Assembly (NCBI RefSeq): GCF_003971065.1
Contig: NZ_RYDV01000003.1
Coordinates: 310,001-374,000 of the forward strand
Length of the DNA stretch: 64,000 nucleotides
Direction: 5' to 3'
Source of the DNA: Candidimonas sp. SYP-B2681
GTDB taxonomy: Bacteria; Pseudomonadota; Gammaproteobacteria; Burkholderiales; Burkholderiaceae_B
Shown: positions 28,920 to 37,338 of the stretch, piece by piece
Numbering within the stretch: position 1 is the first letter of the stretch
Layout of the letters: every line of letters starts with the position of its first letter
Position numbers and translations under genes: made by a program
Notes under the pieces: model-generated
What the model saw: only the letters and a program-made list of their open reading frames with translations
Told to the model about the DNA's origin: nothing
Database searches by the model: none

Positions 28920-29791
28920 GCCCTACCCTCCACGCCCAAGAGCCCTTGAGGCCGCAAAATAAGAACTAACGCCATGGCTGCGAAAAGCATGACATCGGAA
29001 TAAACAGGATTAACGAGAGAGGTGAGACTGAGTATTTGGCCGGCGATCAAGCCGCCCAGAATAGCGCCTGGAAATGATCCGACGCCGCCCAGCACCACGA
29101 CTACAAACGACTGGATCAGGATGCGGAAGCCCATGTCGGGCACGATAGAGACAATGGGGGCGTATATGACCCCGGCGAAACCTGCCGCCGCGGCACCAAC
29201 CCCAAACACGACCAGGAAAGCACGCTGAATGTTGATGCCCAGCAAGCGCACCATAAGCGCATCCTCAATTCCTGATCGAATGATCAACCCAAGACGGGTG
29301 CGATACAGCACCATCCAGCAAAGGCCCAGCGCCCCCGCCGCAATCGCTAATATCTGGATCCGATACAAGGGATAGACGACGAAACCCATGTCGACCACAC
29401 CTTCGCCCCATGTCGGGATCGGTACTCGTTGGCCAACACCGCCATATATAGCGCGGATAATTTCCACCAACACGATGCTGATTCCGAACGTGACCAAAAT
29501 TTGATCTTCGACCGGACGGTTGTAAAACCGCTTGATCAGCCCCCTTTCCATGATCAAACCGACGATCATGGCTGCCGCGGCACCCCCGGCGATGCTAAGG
29601 ACAAACGAATCAGTGAATGTATATACAGAAAAGCCGGCATAAGCACCCACTACAAACAGCGCGCCATGCGCAAAGTTAATTACACCGAGCGTGCCGTAAA
29701 TAATGGTCAGCCCTGCCGCAATGAGGGAGAGCAGCACCCCCAGCGCGAGACCGTTGAACACTTGTGACATGAATAGGCCCAGGCTAGGCAT
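28916..29791 (-). CDS. livH: Liv-type ABC permease (LivH-like), cluster 2
   Basis: Inner-membrane permease subunit of 291 residues with about eight membrane segments. The LivH hallmarks are LSLIAAGLTIIYGTLGVINFAHGAL near the N-terminus and VVVLGGVGSFPGAILGGLIAG near 240. A single TGA overlap with the downstream fused gene and a 43-bp gap after the binding-protein gene put it second in the operon. It would pair with the LivM half of the fused protein. Confidence 0.94.
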   Translation of the reverse strand: MPSLGLFMSQVFNGLALGVLLSLIAAGLTIIYGTLGVINFAHGALFVVGAYAGFSVYTFTDSFVLSIAGGAAAAMIVGLIMERGLIKRFYNRPVEDQILVTFGISIVLVEIIRAIYGGVGQRVPIPTWGEGVVDMGFVVYPLYRIQILAIAAGALGLCWMVLYRTRLGLIIRSGIEDALMVRLLGINIQRAFLVVFGVGAAAAGFAGVIYAPIVSIVPDMGFRILIQSFVVVVLGGVGSFPGAILGGLIAGQILSLTSLVNPVYSDVMLFAAMALVLILRPQGLLGVEGRA

Positions 29792-29819
29792 ACGAGTCCC
29801 CCTCCTTATTTATAGTCGA

Positions 29820-29834
29820 GCGTAGTAAGTACGC
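29820..29834 (-). other. Stem-loop between binding-protein and permease genes, cluster 2
   Basis: GCGTA and TACGC pair around a 5-base loop right at the stop codon of the binding protein, within the gap before livH. Same placement as the hairpins in the other ABC operons of this window. Confidence 0.4.
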
Positions 29835-31211
29835 TTATGCGGCAGGCGCCATCTTGCAGCCGGCGTATCCGACGGGCGGTAATGTAGCCACGCCATCAGC
29901 GACGGTAATAAGATCGACCAGATCGTCCTTATTCTTGATCTCGGAAGGCTTCTTGCCACGTACGACCGCAAAGTTAGCAGCACCGTCGTGGTCTTCAGCG
30001 CGGAAGTAAACGTCACCACCCATCGTGTGCGGACGCTTGTGGTTGACACTGTCTTCAAGGGCCTTGACGACTTCAGCGGGGTAAAAGGTACCCGCGCGTT
30101 CGACGGCGTCGGCCCACAAGAGCATGCTCATGTAAGCATTATGTTCGGGATCACGCGGTTTGCCGCCGAACTTGGCCTGATACGCGTCAACGAAATCTTT
30201 TGCAATTTCGTTGGTATCGGCCATGGTCCACCAGAAATCCATTGTGCCGAATACACCCTGCATGATTTCCGGCCCGACTTCTTCAAGCATGTATGCCGGC
30301 ATATAAGGCACACACATCTTCATGTTTTTCAGGACACCAAACTGGTGCGCCTGCTTGGCAGAGTTGACCGCATCGGCGCCGTAGTCGAGATTGATGAGGA
30401 TATCGGCGCCGCTATTGGCCACATTAAGCAGGTAAGCGCTGTAATCGGTTGCGCCCAGAGGATGGATTTGCGGCGAATTGATAGTCGTCCAGCCCTGCGC
30501 TTCGGTAAATTCGCGCATATGGTCATGAATCGAGTGTCCATAGTTGTAATCCGGCACCAGATAAATGGCTTTCATCTTTTTGCCGTAGGCTTCAGCAAGC
30601 GGCGGAGCAATGGCCTTTGCCGCGGTGTAAGCGTGGTGACACAAGCGGAAGCCATACCGCCGGCAATCTTTGCCAGTCGTGTCGCTGGAGCCGCTGATAA
30701 TGGGAAAGTAAAGGGTCTTGGCCCGTTCGCAGGTGTTTTGCAGTGCAATCGCGACCGAGCTGCTGACGCTACCAGCGATCATCATGGCCTTGTCCTGGCG
30801 GATAAAGCGGGTGGCGGCCTGGACGGCGCTGTTCGGCTTGGTTTCGGCATCGCCAATCGCAAGAACCAGTTTTTTGCCGAGGATTCCGTTTTTCGTCAAA
30901 GGCGATACTTTTTTAATTCTGGGGTCGCCATTATTGATAAGTTCGGCGGCCAGCTCGAAGCCGCGCTTTTGCCCCGCGCCTTCTGCGGAATATGGGCCCG
31001 TCAGGTCGAGGGTGAGTCCCGCAACCACCGTATCGCCCGCTACGCCATCTGGATAGTTGCCCAGTTTGGGATAATCTTTCTTTTGCGCCGAAGCGGCAGA
31101 ACTGTAGGCTCCTGGTACTAAAAGCCCCCCTGCTACCGTCGCCCCGGTCTTAAGAAAACCACGACGATTGGTGGAACCCGCCTCGATATTATGAATAATT
31201 GTCTCTTTCAC
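29835..31211 (-). CDS. Tat-exported Liv/urea-type ABC substrate-binding protein, cluster 2
   Basis: Periplasmic binding protein of 458 residues (Peripla_BP_5/6 type, close to UrtA/amide-binding proteins) that delivers solute to the cluster 2 permease. The start is GTG at 31211, placed 7 bases after AAAGGAGA; the frame continues upstream but has no ribosome site. This start reveals a twin-arginine signal peptide: NRRGFLKTG at about 15-23, a mild hydrophobic run, and an AASA cleavage region near 42. Tat export of an ABC binding protein is uncommon in this class and implies folding in the cytoplasm. Mature blocks include TLDLTGPYSAEGAGQKRG and YLVPDYNYGHSIHDH. Solute unknown; neighbouring acs hints at a small acid or amide. 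Confidence 0.9.
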   Translation of the reverse strand: MKETIIHNIEAGSTNRRGFLKTGATVAGGLLVPGAYSSAASAQKKDYPKLGNYPDGVAGDTVVAGLTLDLTGPYSAEGAGQKRGFELAAELINNGDPRIKKVSPLTKNGILGKKLVLAIGDAETKPNSAVQAATRFIRQDKAMMIAGSVSSSVAIALQNTCERAKTLYFPIISGSSDTTGKDCRRYGFRLCHHAYTAAKAIAPPLAEAYGKKMKAIYLVPDYNYGHSIHDHMREFTEAQGWTTINSPQIHPLGATDYSAYLLNVANSGADILINLDYGADAVNSAKQAHQFGVLKNMKMCVPYMPAYMLEEVGPEIMQGVFGTMDFWWTMADTNEIAKDFVDAYQAKFGGKPRDPEHNAYMSMLLWADAVERAGTFYPAEVVKALEDSVNHKRPHTMGGDVYFRAEDHDGAANFAVVRGKKPSEIKNKDDLVDLITVADGVATLPPVGYAGCKMAPAA

Positions 31212-31611
31212 TGGTACTCTCCTTTGAGTATTTCGGTAACGTTCGAATCCGTCTTCCGTCTTCTGCTGACAAGCTGCGCCCCTTCCCATAGGGGAATGGA
31301 CACTTCCTGACTTAAGAAATATGCTCTGTCGCCGCGTCAATGCGTAGCGTTGAGCGTGTTTTTGTCTACCGGTTATTTCTAATTTTTAATGCAGCCGTGA
31401 GCATTGTTACGAATTGTTGTGCTTAAGGGCTGAACCGAGGTTATCAAAACAGCGGAGCATCGACTCATTCGAAACGGACATTAACTAGTGCGAATCAGAC
31501 TATCGAAATAAAACAGAGGGTAAACGTGGAGAGTATCGGGGCCGAAAAAGCCTGTCTGTAAAGTCGGCAATAGGAACTCGGCCAATACGGCGATCAAGCC
31601 GACCCCGACTT
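31212..31611. other. 400-bp intergenic region upstream of cluster 2
   Basis: No gene seen on either strand. It holds the promoter region and leader of the Tat-exported binding protein, including a 5-bp GC stem CCCCT/AGGGG at 31279-31294, and at its other end the 3' region of the subtilisin/I9-like genes. I found no convincing sigma-70 or sigma-54 promoter by eye. Confidence 0.6.
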
Positions 31612-31612
31612 T
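31560..31612 (-). terminator. Nested stem-loop after the I9-like gene
   Basis: AAAGTCGG and CCGACTTT form an 8-bp perfect outer stem, with TCGGC/GCCGA nested inside, beginning at the stop codon of the 79-residue protein. The T-rich end of the stem (ACTTTACAG) is only mildly terminator-like. Confidence 0.4.
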
Positions 31613-31851
31613 CAGCGAGGGCCGGATGACTTATCAAGACATCTCACGTCATGCGATTTTTCGATACGCGCGATGCCTTTAATCTGGCTCAGACCGGCAA
31701 GCTCGGATGAATCTATAGAGCCGGAAATGACGCCCAGCAGCGCCATTTCGTGATGAACGACCAATCCCACCGACCGGCAGCTTTCGACCACTTCGGCAAA
31801 GTGGTCCCGGCAGGCCTCGTCGATAAGGATAGAAATAACAATCTGGGTCAT
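31612..31851 (-). CDS. Small I9-like protein, probable subtilisin partner
   Basis: Protein of 79 residues without signal peptide: a strand IVISILIDEA, helix FAEVVESCRSVGL, strands VVHHEMALLGVISGSI, helix SSELAGLSQI and strand GIARIEKSHDVRC. This ferredoxin-like alternation, and especially the ending GIARIEKSHDV, resembles peptidase inhibitor I9/propeptide-like domains, which end in a strand that enters the protease active site. It is encoded 18 bp after the subtilisin gene on the same strand, which supports a protease-linked role as inhibitor or folding partner. The family match is by eye only. Confidence 0.7.
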   Translation of the reverse strand: MTQIVISILIDEACRDHFAEVVESCRSVGLVVHHEMALLGVISGSIDSSELAGLSQIKGIARIEKSHDVRCLDKSSGPR

Positions 31852-31869
31852 GACATTACTCGGGAAATA

Positions 31870-33267
31870 TTAGGGCGCCTGTATGAGGCCGGCTCCGACG
31901 TCACGCGACGGCAACGGTAGACGTCGCGCATTCTGTAGAACGATGTTCAACAAGGCGCGGCCCCGTGTTTCCGGGTGGGCCTGCGCATGCAAGGCGGTTA
32001 TCCCCGCAACAAAAGGAGTGGCCATGCTTGTTCCACTGATGGTGTTATGCAGTCTAGGGGCTGGCCACGACGAAAAGATGGCAACCCCCGGAGCGGCGAC
32101 ATCGACCTGCCCTCCGTCAGGCACCAGGCCACCGCATGAAAATGGTGCAATGTCCAGCGACCTATCCACTGCCGCAACAGCCAGTATGGAAGGGCAATTG
32201 GCGGGATGGGAAACCGGTGCAATCGATTCTGGGCGCTCACTGTCATTGCCTGCAGCAGCAATGATCACCGTGCCGGCTGTCAGCGCTCGCTTGGCGACTT
32301 CTTCGAAGATAGTGGAATACGTTTCCCCAGTTGCTACCGTGCTGCCCAATGACATGGAGACAATCTGGCACTTGTTTTCGACCGCCCAGTTAATGCCATC
32401 GAGCACCCCGCCATCCGAGCCCGCGCCCTGATTGCCCAAGACTTTCCCAATAAATAATTCGGCCTCGCTGGCAACACCATACCGAGGAGACGAGCCAGGA
32501 CTTTCAGGCCCGGCCGCAATACCAACGCAATGCGTGCCGTGCCCATTTCCGTCTTGCGCCGGCTCCCCCTCGACAAAAGAACGCGCTTCAATGCGCCGGC
32601 CGGAGAAATCTGGATGTTTAAGGTCCAGACCAGTATCCAGTACGGCCAAACGCACACCCTTTCCTGTATAGGATGAGAGGTCTGAGCGAGTGGCCTGAAC
32701 GCCCCATGTAACCGCCGTCTCGTCAAGCGCCTGTCGCGGCACAGGAGGCGCTTCCACATCGTGGCGCGCCAGAGCGCGATCCACCAGGTCGTTCACCGCG
32801 TCACGATACCCTTTCAGATAACTCGCTGTTGGGGCGTCGCCGGATTCGACTGGAGCAGGAATACCGACCTCTTGCCGCGCCCCGATCGCATAAACCCGTC
32901 GTTCCGGCTCGATCGCAAGAATGGTCCCATCGCCGTTCTTGACGGCCATATCAATCAATTTATGGGTGGCGGGGGCGCAGCGAACCACGGCTACGCCTAT
33001 GCTTTCGAAGACAATGGCACACTCAGGCGGCAACTTGGATTGACGGCTTGCATCGTCGTCAGTTTGCGCGGACATCGCAATATCGACCCCGGTCATTTCG
33101 CGCAAAGCCTTGAGCGATTCCTGTGGCCGGTCTTGGCGCAACAGCACGAGGTAGCGACCGGTGTCGCCAGTATTGGAATTCGAGGGCGGTTGCGGATCGA
33201 CGCCCCCACCTCGCGCGGTTGGCTTAAGAGATGCAGGCTTCTTTGACGATTTATCTGCTTTTGGCAT
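31870..33267 (-). CDS. S8 family subtilisin-like serine protease
   Basis: Serine endopeptidase of 465 residues from ATG 33267, which has AGGAG upstream. There is no signal peptide: the N-terminus is lysine-rich and polar (MPKADKSSKK), so it is probably cytoplasmic or released by a non-Sec route. About 38-130 resembles an in-cis propeptide region (YLVLLRQDRPQESLKALREM). The catalytic triad is complete: D211 in AVLDTGLD, H243 in GNGHGTHC, S414 in ISGTSMATP, plus oxyanion N341 in AAAGND. A small I9-like gene follows after 18 bp. pstB ends 105 bp upstream on the same strand, but the protease has its own intergenic space and need not belong to the phosphate operon. Substrate unknown. Confidence 0.93.
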   Translation of the reverse strand: MPKADKSSKKPASLKPTARGGGVDPQPPSNSNTGDTGRYLVLLRQDRPQESLKALREMTGVDIAMSAQTDDDASRQSKLPPECAIVFESIGVAVVRCAPATHKLIDMAVKNGDGTILAIEPERRVYAIGARQEVGIPAPVESGDAPTASYLKGYRDAVNDLVDRALARHDVEAPPVPRQALDETAVTWGVQATRSDLSSYTGKGVRLAVLDTGLDLKHPDFSGRRIEARSFVEGEPAQDGNGHGTHCVGIAAGPESPGSSPRYGVASEAELFIGKVLGNQGAGSDGGVLDGINWAVENKCQIVSMSLGSTVATGETYSTIFEEVAKRALTAGTVIIAAAGNDSERPESIAPVSHPANCPSILAVAAVDRSLDIAPFSCGGLVPDGGQVDVAAPGVAIFSSWPAPRLHNTISGTSMATPFVAGITALHAQAHPETRGRALLNIVLQNARRLPLPSRDVGAGLIQAP

Positions 33268-33372
33268 ACACGGTCTCCTGACAGATCGTGCAAGCAGACG
33301 CAATACAGAACGATTGCCCCGCTTGCTGCCTATAGCATGCGAGTCCTAAGGAGCGGAGTCAACCCCTTTAGG

Positions 33373-34149
33373 CTATCCGAAACGTCCGGTAATGTAGTCT
33401 TCTGTTTCTTTACGTCCGGGTTTGACGAAAATCTGGTCGGTCTCCCCGAACTCCATGAGCTCACCCAAGTACATATATGCCGTGTAATCGGAACAACGTG
33501 CCGCTTGCTGCATGTTGTGGGTCACGATGACAACCGTATACTCGGACTTGATCTCAGCGATAAGTTCTTCAATCTTGGCGGTAGAAATAGGGTCCAGAGC
33601 CGAGCATGGTTCATCAAGCAATAAAACTTCTGGCTTGATTGCCACGCCACGCGCAATGCAAAGCCGTTGCTGTTGCCCACCCGACAGACTGTTTCCACTT
33701 TGATTCAGCTTGTCTTTGACTTCGTTCCATAAGGCTGCCTTGGTTAATGCCCATTCGACCCGCTCTTCCATCTCGCCCTTGCTAAGCTTTTCGAATAGAC
33801 GCACGCCGAAGGCGATGTTGTCGTAAATGCTCATGGGAAATGGAGTGGGCTTTTGGAATACCATGCCAATTTTGGCCCGGATAAGCGAGATATCGGTTTT
33901 TGATGAAAGCAGGTTCTCGCCGTCCAGATTGATTTCACCCTCGGCGCGCTGGCCCGGATAAAGTTCGAACATACGGTTAAACGTGCGCAGCAGTGTCGAT
34001 TTGCCGCAACCGGAAGGACCAATGAATGCCGTAACCTTGTTTTCCCTGATAGACAGATTAACGTCCTTGATGGCTTGGAATTTGCCATAATAAAAATTCA
34101 GGTTCTTGACTTCCAGCTTGACACGTTCGGGGGGTGTAGAGATCGGCAT
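33373..34149 (-). CDS. pstB: Phosphate ABC transporter ATPase
   Basis: ATPase of the high-affinity phosphate importer PstSCAB, 258 residues from ATG 34149. Walker [10 protein letters not shown], signature [11 protein letters not shown], Walker [14 protein letters not shown] and switch [10 protein letters not shown] are all visible, as is the PstB-specific block [13 protein letters not shown]. Typical length. It follows pstA by 44 bp. phoU, which commonly comes next, is missing here; a subtilisin gene follows instead. Confidence 0.97.
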   Translation of the reverse strand: MPISTPPERVKLEVKNLNFYYGKFQAIKDVNLSIRENKVTAFIGPSGCGKSTLLRTFNRMFELYPGQRAEGEINLDGENLLSSKTDISLIRAKIGMVFQKPTPFPMSIYDNIAFGVRLFEKLSKGEMEERVEWALTKAALWNEVKDKLNQSGNSLSGGQQQRLCIARGVAIKPEVLLLDEPCSALDPISTAKIEELIAEIKSEYTVVIVTHNMQQAARCSDYTAYMYLGELMEFGETDQIFVKPGRKETEDYITGRFG

Positions 34150-34193
34150 AATAAATTCCCGGCAGAAAGCGCAGCGCTTTCTGCCCACATATG

Positions 34194-35054
34194 TTATTTA
34201 CGGAAAAGGCTGCGAGCGGCGATATTGATGCCCAGCACCAGCAAAGTAATGAGTACGGCGCCGGCCCATGCCAGGCGATTCCAGTCTTCGAAGGGACTGG
34301 CTGCGTATTGGAAGATGACCACGGGCAGATTGGCGATGGGCGCGTTCATGTTCACGGACATGAACTGGTTGTTCAGAGCAGTAAACAACAACGGAGCTGT
34401 TTCACCGGAAATTCGTGCGATTGCCAGCAAAACCCCAGTGATAATGCCAGAGCGCGCTGCACGGTAGGAGATATCCATCACGATACGCCATTGCGGGCAT
34501 CCCAGCGCGGCAGCGGCCTCGCGCAAACTGTTGGGAACCAGCAATAACATATTATCGGTCGACCTGACGACCACTGGAATAACCAGTATGGCGAGCGCTA
34601 ACGCACCGGCCCATCCAGAATAGTGGCCGACCTGCGCCACATAAGTGGCATAAATGAACAGGCCGATAATAATCGACGGCGCCGACAGGAGAACGTCGTT
34701 CAGGAAGCGCGTGGCCGGTGCCAGCCAGCCGCGCTGGCCATATTCAGCAAGGTAAGTTCCTGCCAATATGCCGATGGGGGTGCCGATAAGCGTGCCCACC
34801 GCAGCCATCATGACACTGCCCAGGATGGCGTTGAGCAGGCCGCCGTCGGCTCCTGGAGGCGGCGTGCTTTCAGTCAGCAAAGTCAGCGACAGGGCCGAAC
34901 CGCCCTTTACGAAGAGTGTCAGAATAATCCAGCACAGCCAGAACAAGCCAAACACCACGGTTGCGCCAGACAGGCCCAGCAGCACCTTGTTCACGATTTG
35001 CCGCCTTCTGTAGACGGGGTTAGATAAATTAACGATGGAATCGGAATTGAACAT
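34194..35054 (-). CDS. pstA: Phosphate ABC transporter permease PstA
   Basis: Inner-membrane permease of PstSCAB, 286 residues with six membrane segments. The binding-protein-dependent transport domain shows the EAA-type loop [24 protein letters not shown] near 195-218 and [18 protein letters not shown] typical of PstA. It starts 14 bp after the pstC stop. Confidence 0.97.
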   Translation of the reverse strand: MFNSDSIVNLSNPVYRRRQIVNKVLLGLSGATVVFGLFWLCWIILTLFVKGGSALSLTLLTESTPPPGADGGLLNAILGSVMMAAVGTLIGTPIGILAGTYLAEYGQRGWLAPATRFLNDVLLSAPSIIIGLFIYATYVAQVGHYSGWAGALALAILVIPVVVRSTDNMLLLVPNSLREAAAALGCPQWRIVMDISYRAARSGIITGVLLAIARISGETAPLLFTALNNQFMSVNMNAPIANLPVVIFQYAASPFEDWNRLAWAGAVLITLLVLGINIAARSLFRK

Positions 35055-35068
35055 AGCGTGTTGCTCGG

Positions 35069-36007
35069 TTAGTGCGAAGTTCCTTCAGCCTTGGCCAGGC
35101 GAAGAAGCAGAAGTTTCGAGAAAGCCAGCACTACAGTGGTAATCAGGAAAAGAATAAGGCCCAGCTCAAGTAAAGCTGCTTTTTGCATACCGCCAGCTTC
35201 GTTGAACTCGTTGGCCAAGGCAGAAGCAATGGAATTGGAGGGCGAAAAAATCGACGAAGGCAAATTGAAGGCGTTACCAATGACAAAGGTTACCGCCATC
35301 GTCTCGCCCAAAGCGCGACCCAGGCCCAGCATGATGCCCCCGATGACTCCGGTTTTTGTGTAGGGCAGGACCACCTGCCAGATCACTTCCCAAGTCGTTC
35401 CGCCCAACCCATAGGCAGATTCTTTCAGCAAGGGCGGAACCAAATCGAAGACATCACGCATGACGGCAGTAATGAAAGGAATGACCATAATGGAAAGGAT
35501 CAGTCCGGCGGTAAACACCCCAATACCAAATGGGGGCCCGGCAAAGGCATCACCCAGCAAAGGTACACCTTCGAAAAAATCGATCACATAGGGCTGCACG
35601 TATTGTTGGAACAGCGGCACAAATACAAACAAACCCCACATACCGTAGATAATGGAGGGGATAGCGGCCAGCATTTCAATCGCAGTCCCCAGCGGGCGGC
35701 GTAGCCACACCGGCGAGAGTTCGGTAAGAAACATGGCAATGCCGAACGACACCGGCACGGCTATCACCAGGGCGATGGCAGAGGTCAACAAGGTTCCGGT
35801 GATGGGCACCAGGGCGCCGTACACATTCTGCACGGGGTCCCAATTATTGGTCCACAAGAACGCAATTCCGTGGGCGGCAATCGATTCGCGGCTGCCATAA
35901 ATGAGCGACGCCATAATGGCGCCCAGTAGCAAGAAGACTAGAAACGCAAAGGTTCGCGTAAGGTTCTTGAACAGCAGGTCCATCAGCGCGTTCTGATTTT
36001 TTTTCAT
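35069..36007 (-). CDS. pstC: Phosphate ABC transporter permease PstC
   Basis: Second permease of PstSCAB, 312 residues, six membrane segments. Family blocks: [23 protein letters not shown]-like region near 50, [15 protein letters not shown] near 115, and the loop [22 protein letters not shown] near 195. ATG 36007 is preceded by AAACGACATG context with modest ribosome site. It is separated from pstS by 167 bp that contain a very stable hairpin, so it is probably expressed at a lower level than pstS. Confidence 0.97.
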   Translation of the reverse strand: MKKNQNALMDLLFKNLTRTFAFLVFLLLGAIMASLIYGSRESIAAHGIAFLWTNNWDPVQNVYGALVPITGTLLTSAIALVIAVPVSFGIAMFLTELSPVWLRRPLGTAIEMLAAIPSIIYGMWGLFVFVPLFQQYVQPYVIDFFEGVPLLGDAFAGPPFGIGVFTAGLILSIMVIPFITAVMRDVFDLVPPLLKESAYGLGGTTWEVIWQVVLPYTKTGVIGGIMLGLGRALGETMAVTFVIGNAFNLPSSIFSPSNSIASALANEFNEAGGMQKAALLELGLILFLITTVVLAFSKLLLLRLAKAEGTSH

Positions 36008-36101
36008 GTCGTTTCTATTGCGATTCTCGGTTGAACCAGTAATGTAAGCAAGGTAGTACTGAAGGTATATGACCGAGATGTATCAGCATAATCTCTACGC
36101 A

Positions 36102-36137
36102 ACAAAGACGGTGCCATCTTCACGGCACCGTCTTTGT
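36102..36137 (-). other. 14-bp perfect stem-loop between pstS and pstC
   Basis: ACAAAGACGGTGCC pairs perfectly with GGCACCGTCTTTGT around an 8-base loop, 38 bp past the pstS stop. On the minus strand the 3' arm is T-rich (GTCTTTGTTG), so it can act as a partial terminator or as an mRNA-protecting hairpin for pstS. Confidence 0.75.
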
Positions 36138-36174
36138 CAGGTGTATCGGGGTATGGAAACCCTGATTTTACCCA

Positions 36175-37218
36175 TTACTTCCAGACTGCGGAGCCGTCGG
36201 TCGCTTTGATTTCAGTTTTCCACAAATCGGCGATCTGATTTGTCACGTTATCAGGCATCGGCACATAGTCCAGTTCTTCGGCAAGCTTGTCGCCGTTCTT
36301 GAAGGCCCAGTCAAAGAAAGCAAGCGTTTCCTTGGCGTTTGCAGGCTTGTCCTGTTTCTTGTGGACCAGGATGAAACTGGCCGATGTAACAGGCCAGGAT
36401 TCAGCGCCGGGCTCTTCAGTCAAGACTACGCCCATACCAGGCGCGCTCTTCCAGTCGGCATTGGCAGCGGCAGCAGCAAAAGCGGCTTGTGTAGGCTGTA
36501 CAAACTGGCCGTCTTTATTCTGCAGTTGCGTCCAGGAAAGATTGTTTTGCTTGGCATAGGCGTACTCGACGTAGCCGATGGAGTTCTTGAGCTGGCGAAC
36601 GTACGCTGCCACCCCTTCGTTACCCTTGCCGCCCTGACCAGTAGGCCACTTCACGGCCTTGCCTTCACCGACTTTTTCTTTCCAGGCCGGAGATACCTTG
36701 GACAGGTAGTTGGTCCAGCCAAACGTGGTGCCCGAGCCGTCGGAACGGTGTACAACAATGATAGACGCGCTTGGCAGCTTCACGTCGGGATTCATCGCCT
36801 TAATGGCAGCGTCGTCCCATTTAGTGATCTTGCCCAGGAAGATGTCAGCGATGACAGGACCCGACAACTTCAACTCGCCCGGTTTAACGCCGTTGACGTT
36901 AATGACGGGCACCGTACCGCCAACTATGGCCGGAAATTGGAGCAAGCCGTTTTTTTCCAGCGCGTCGGCCTTCATTGGATCATCGGAGGCGCCGAAATCA
37001 ACCGTCTTGGCGATGATTTGTTGTTGACCGCCGCCCGAACCAATGGATTGGTAATTAATACGGTGGCCGGTTTCCTTCTGGTATTGAGCAGCCCATTTAG
37101 CGTAAATCGGGTATGGGAACGAAGCCCCTGCACCTGTAATGTCGGCAGCATGCACGGACAGCGATGCTGCAGCGAAAGCCACACCGACCGAAATTTGTAA
37201 TAAAGCGCGTTTAAACAT
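36175..37218 (-). CDS. pstS: Phosphate ABC transporter periplasmic binding protein
   Basis: High-affinity phosphate-binding protein, 347 residues. Signal peptide about 1-24 (VAFAAASLSVHA). Phosphate-contacting loops GAGASFPYPIYAKW near 30 and HRSDGSGTTFGW near 160 match PstS, as does IGSGGGQQQI near 60. The start codon ATG 37218 follows AGAGGA. It is the first gene of pstSCAB and is preceded by a PHO box with correctly spaced -10, so induction by PhoB under phosphate starvation is expected. Confidence 0.97.
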   Translation of the reverse strand: MFKRALLQISVGVAFAAASLSVHAADITGAGASFPYPIYAKWAAQYQKETGHRINYQSIGSGGGQQQIIAKTVDFGASDDPMKADALEKNGLLQFPAIVGGTVPVINVNGVKPGELKLSGPVIADIFLGKITKWDDAAIKAMNPDVKLPSASIIVVHRSDGSGTTFGWTNYLSKVSPAWKEKVGEGKAVKWPTGQGGKGNEGVAAYVRQLKNSIGYVEYAYAKQNNLSWTQLQNKDGQFVQPTQAAFAAAAANADWKSAPGMGVVLTEEPGAESWPVTSASFILVHKKQDKPANAKETLAFFDWAFKNGDKLAEELDYVPMPDNVTNQIADLWKTEIKATDGSAVWK

Positions 37219-37276
37219 AGAGGATTCCTCTTGACCTGATAGCTAGTTGAAAGACAGGTGAACCTGCACAAACACT

Positions 37277-37310
37277 ATATTAAGAACTTAATATTACATG
37301 TTCGTGACAA
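37277..37310 (-). promoter_or_regulatory. PHO box and -10 of the pstS promoter
   Basis: On the minus strand two 7-base half sites TTGTCAC and ATGTAAT, separated by 4 bases (37293-37310), each match CTGTCAT at 5 of 7 positions. TAATAT follows 10 bases later (37277-37282), the spacing expected when PhoB replaces the -35 contact. Lies about 75 bases upstream of the pstS start. Confidence 0.72.
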
Positions 37311-37338
37311 TGAATGAGATCGCCTGTACTTACATGAA

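Noticed and set aside
29988-31121. 377-codon open frame on the + strand inside the binding-protein gene
   Set aside because: It lies antisense to a protein with clear family motifs and Tat signal, has no ribosome site and no recognisable domain.
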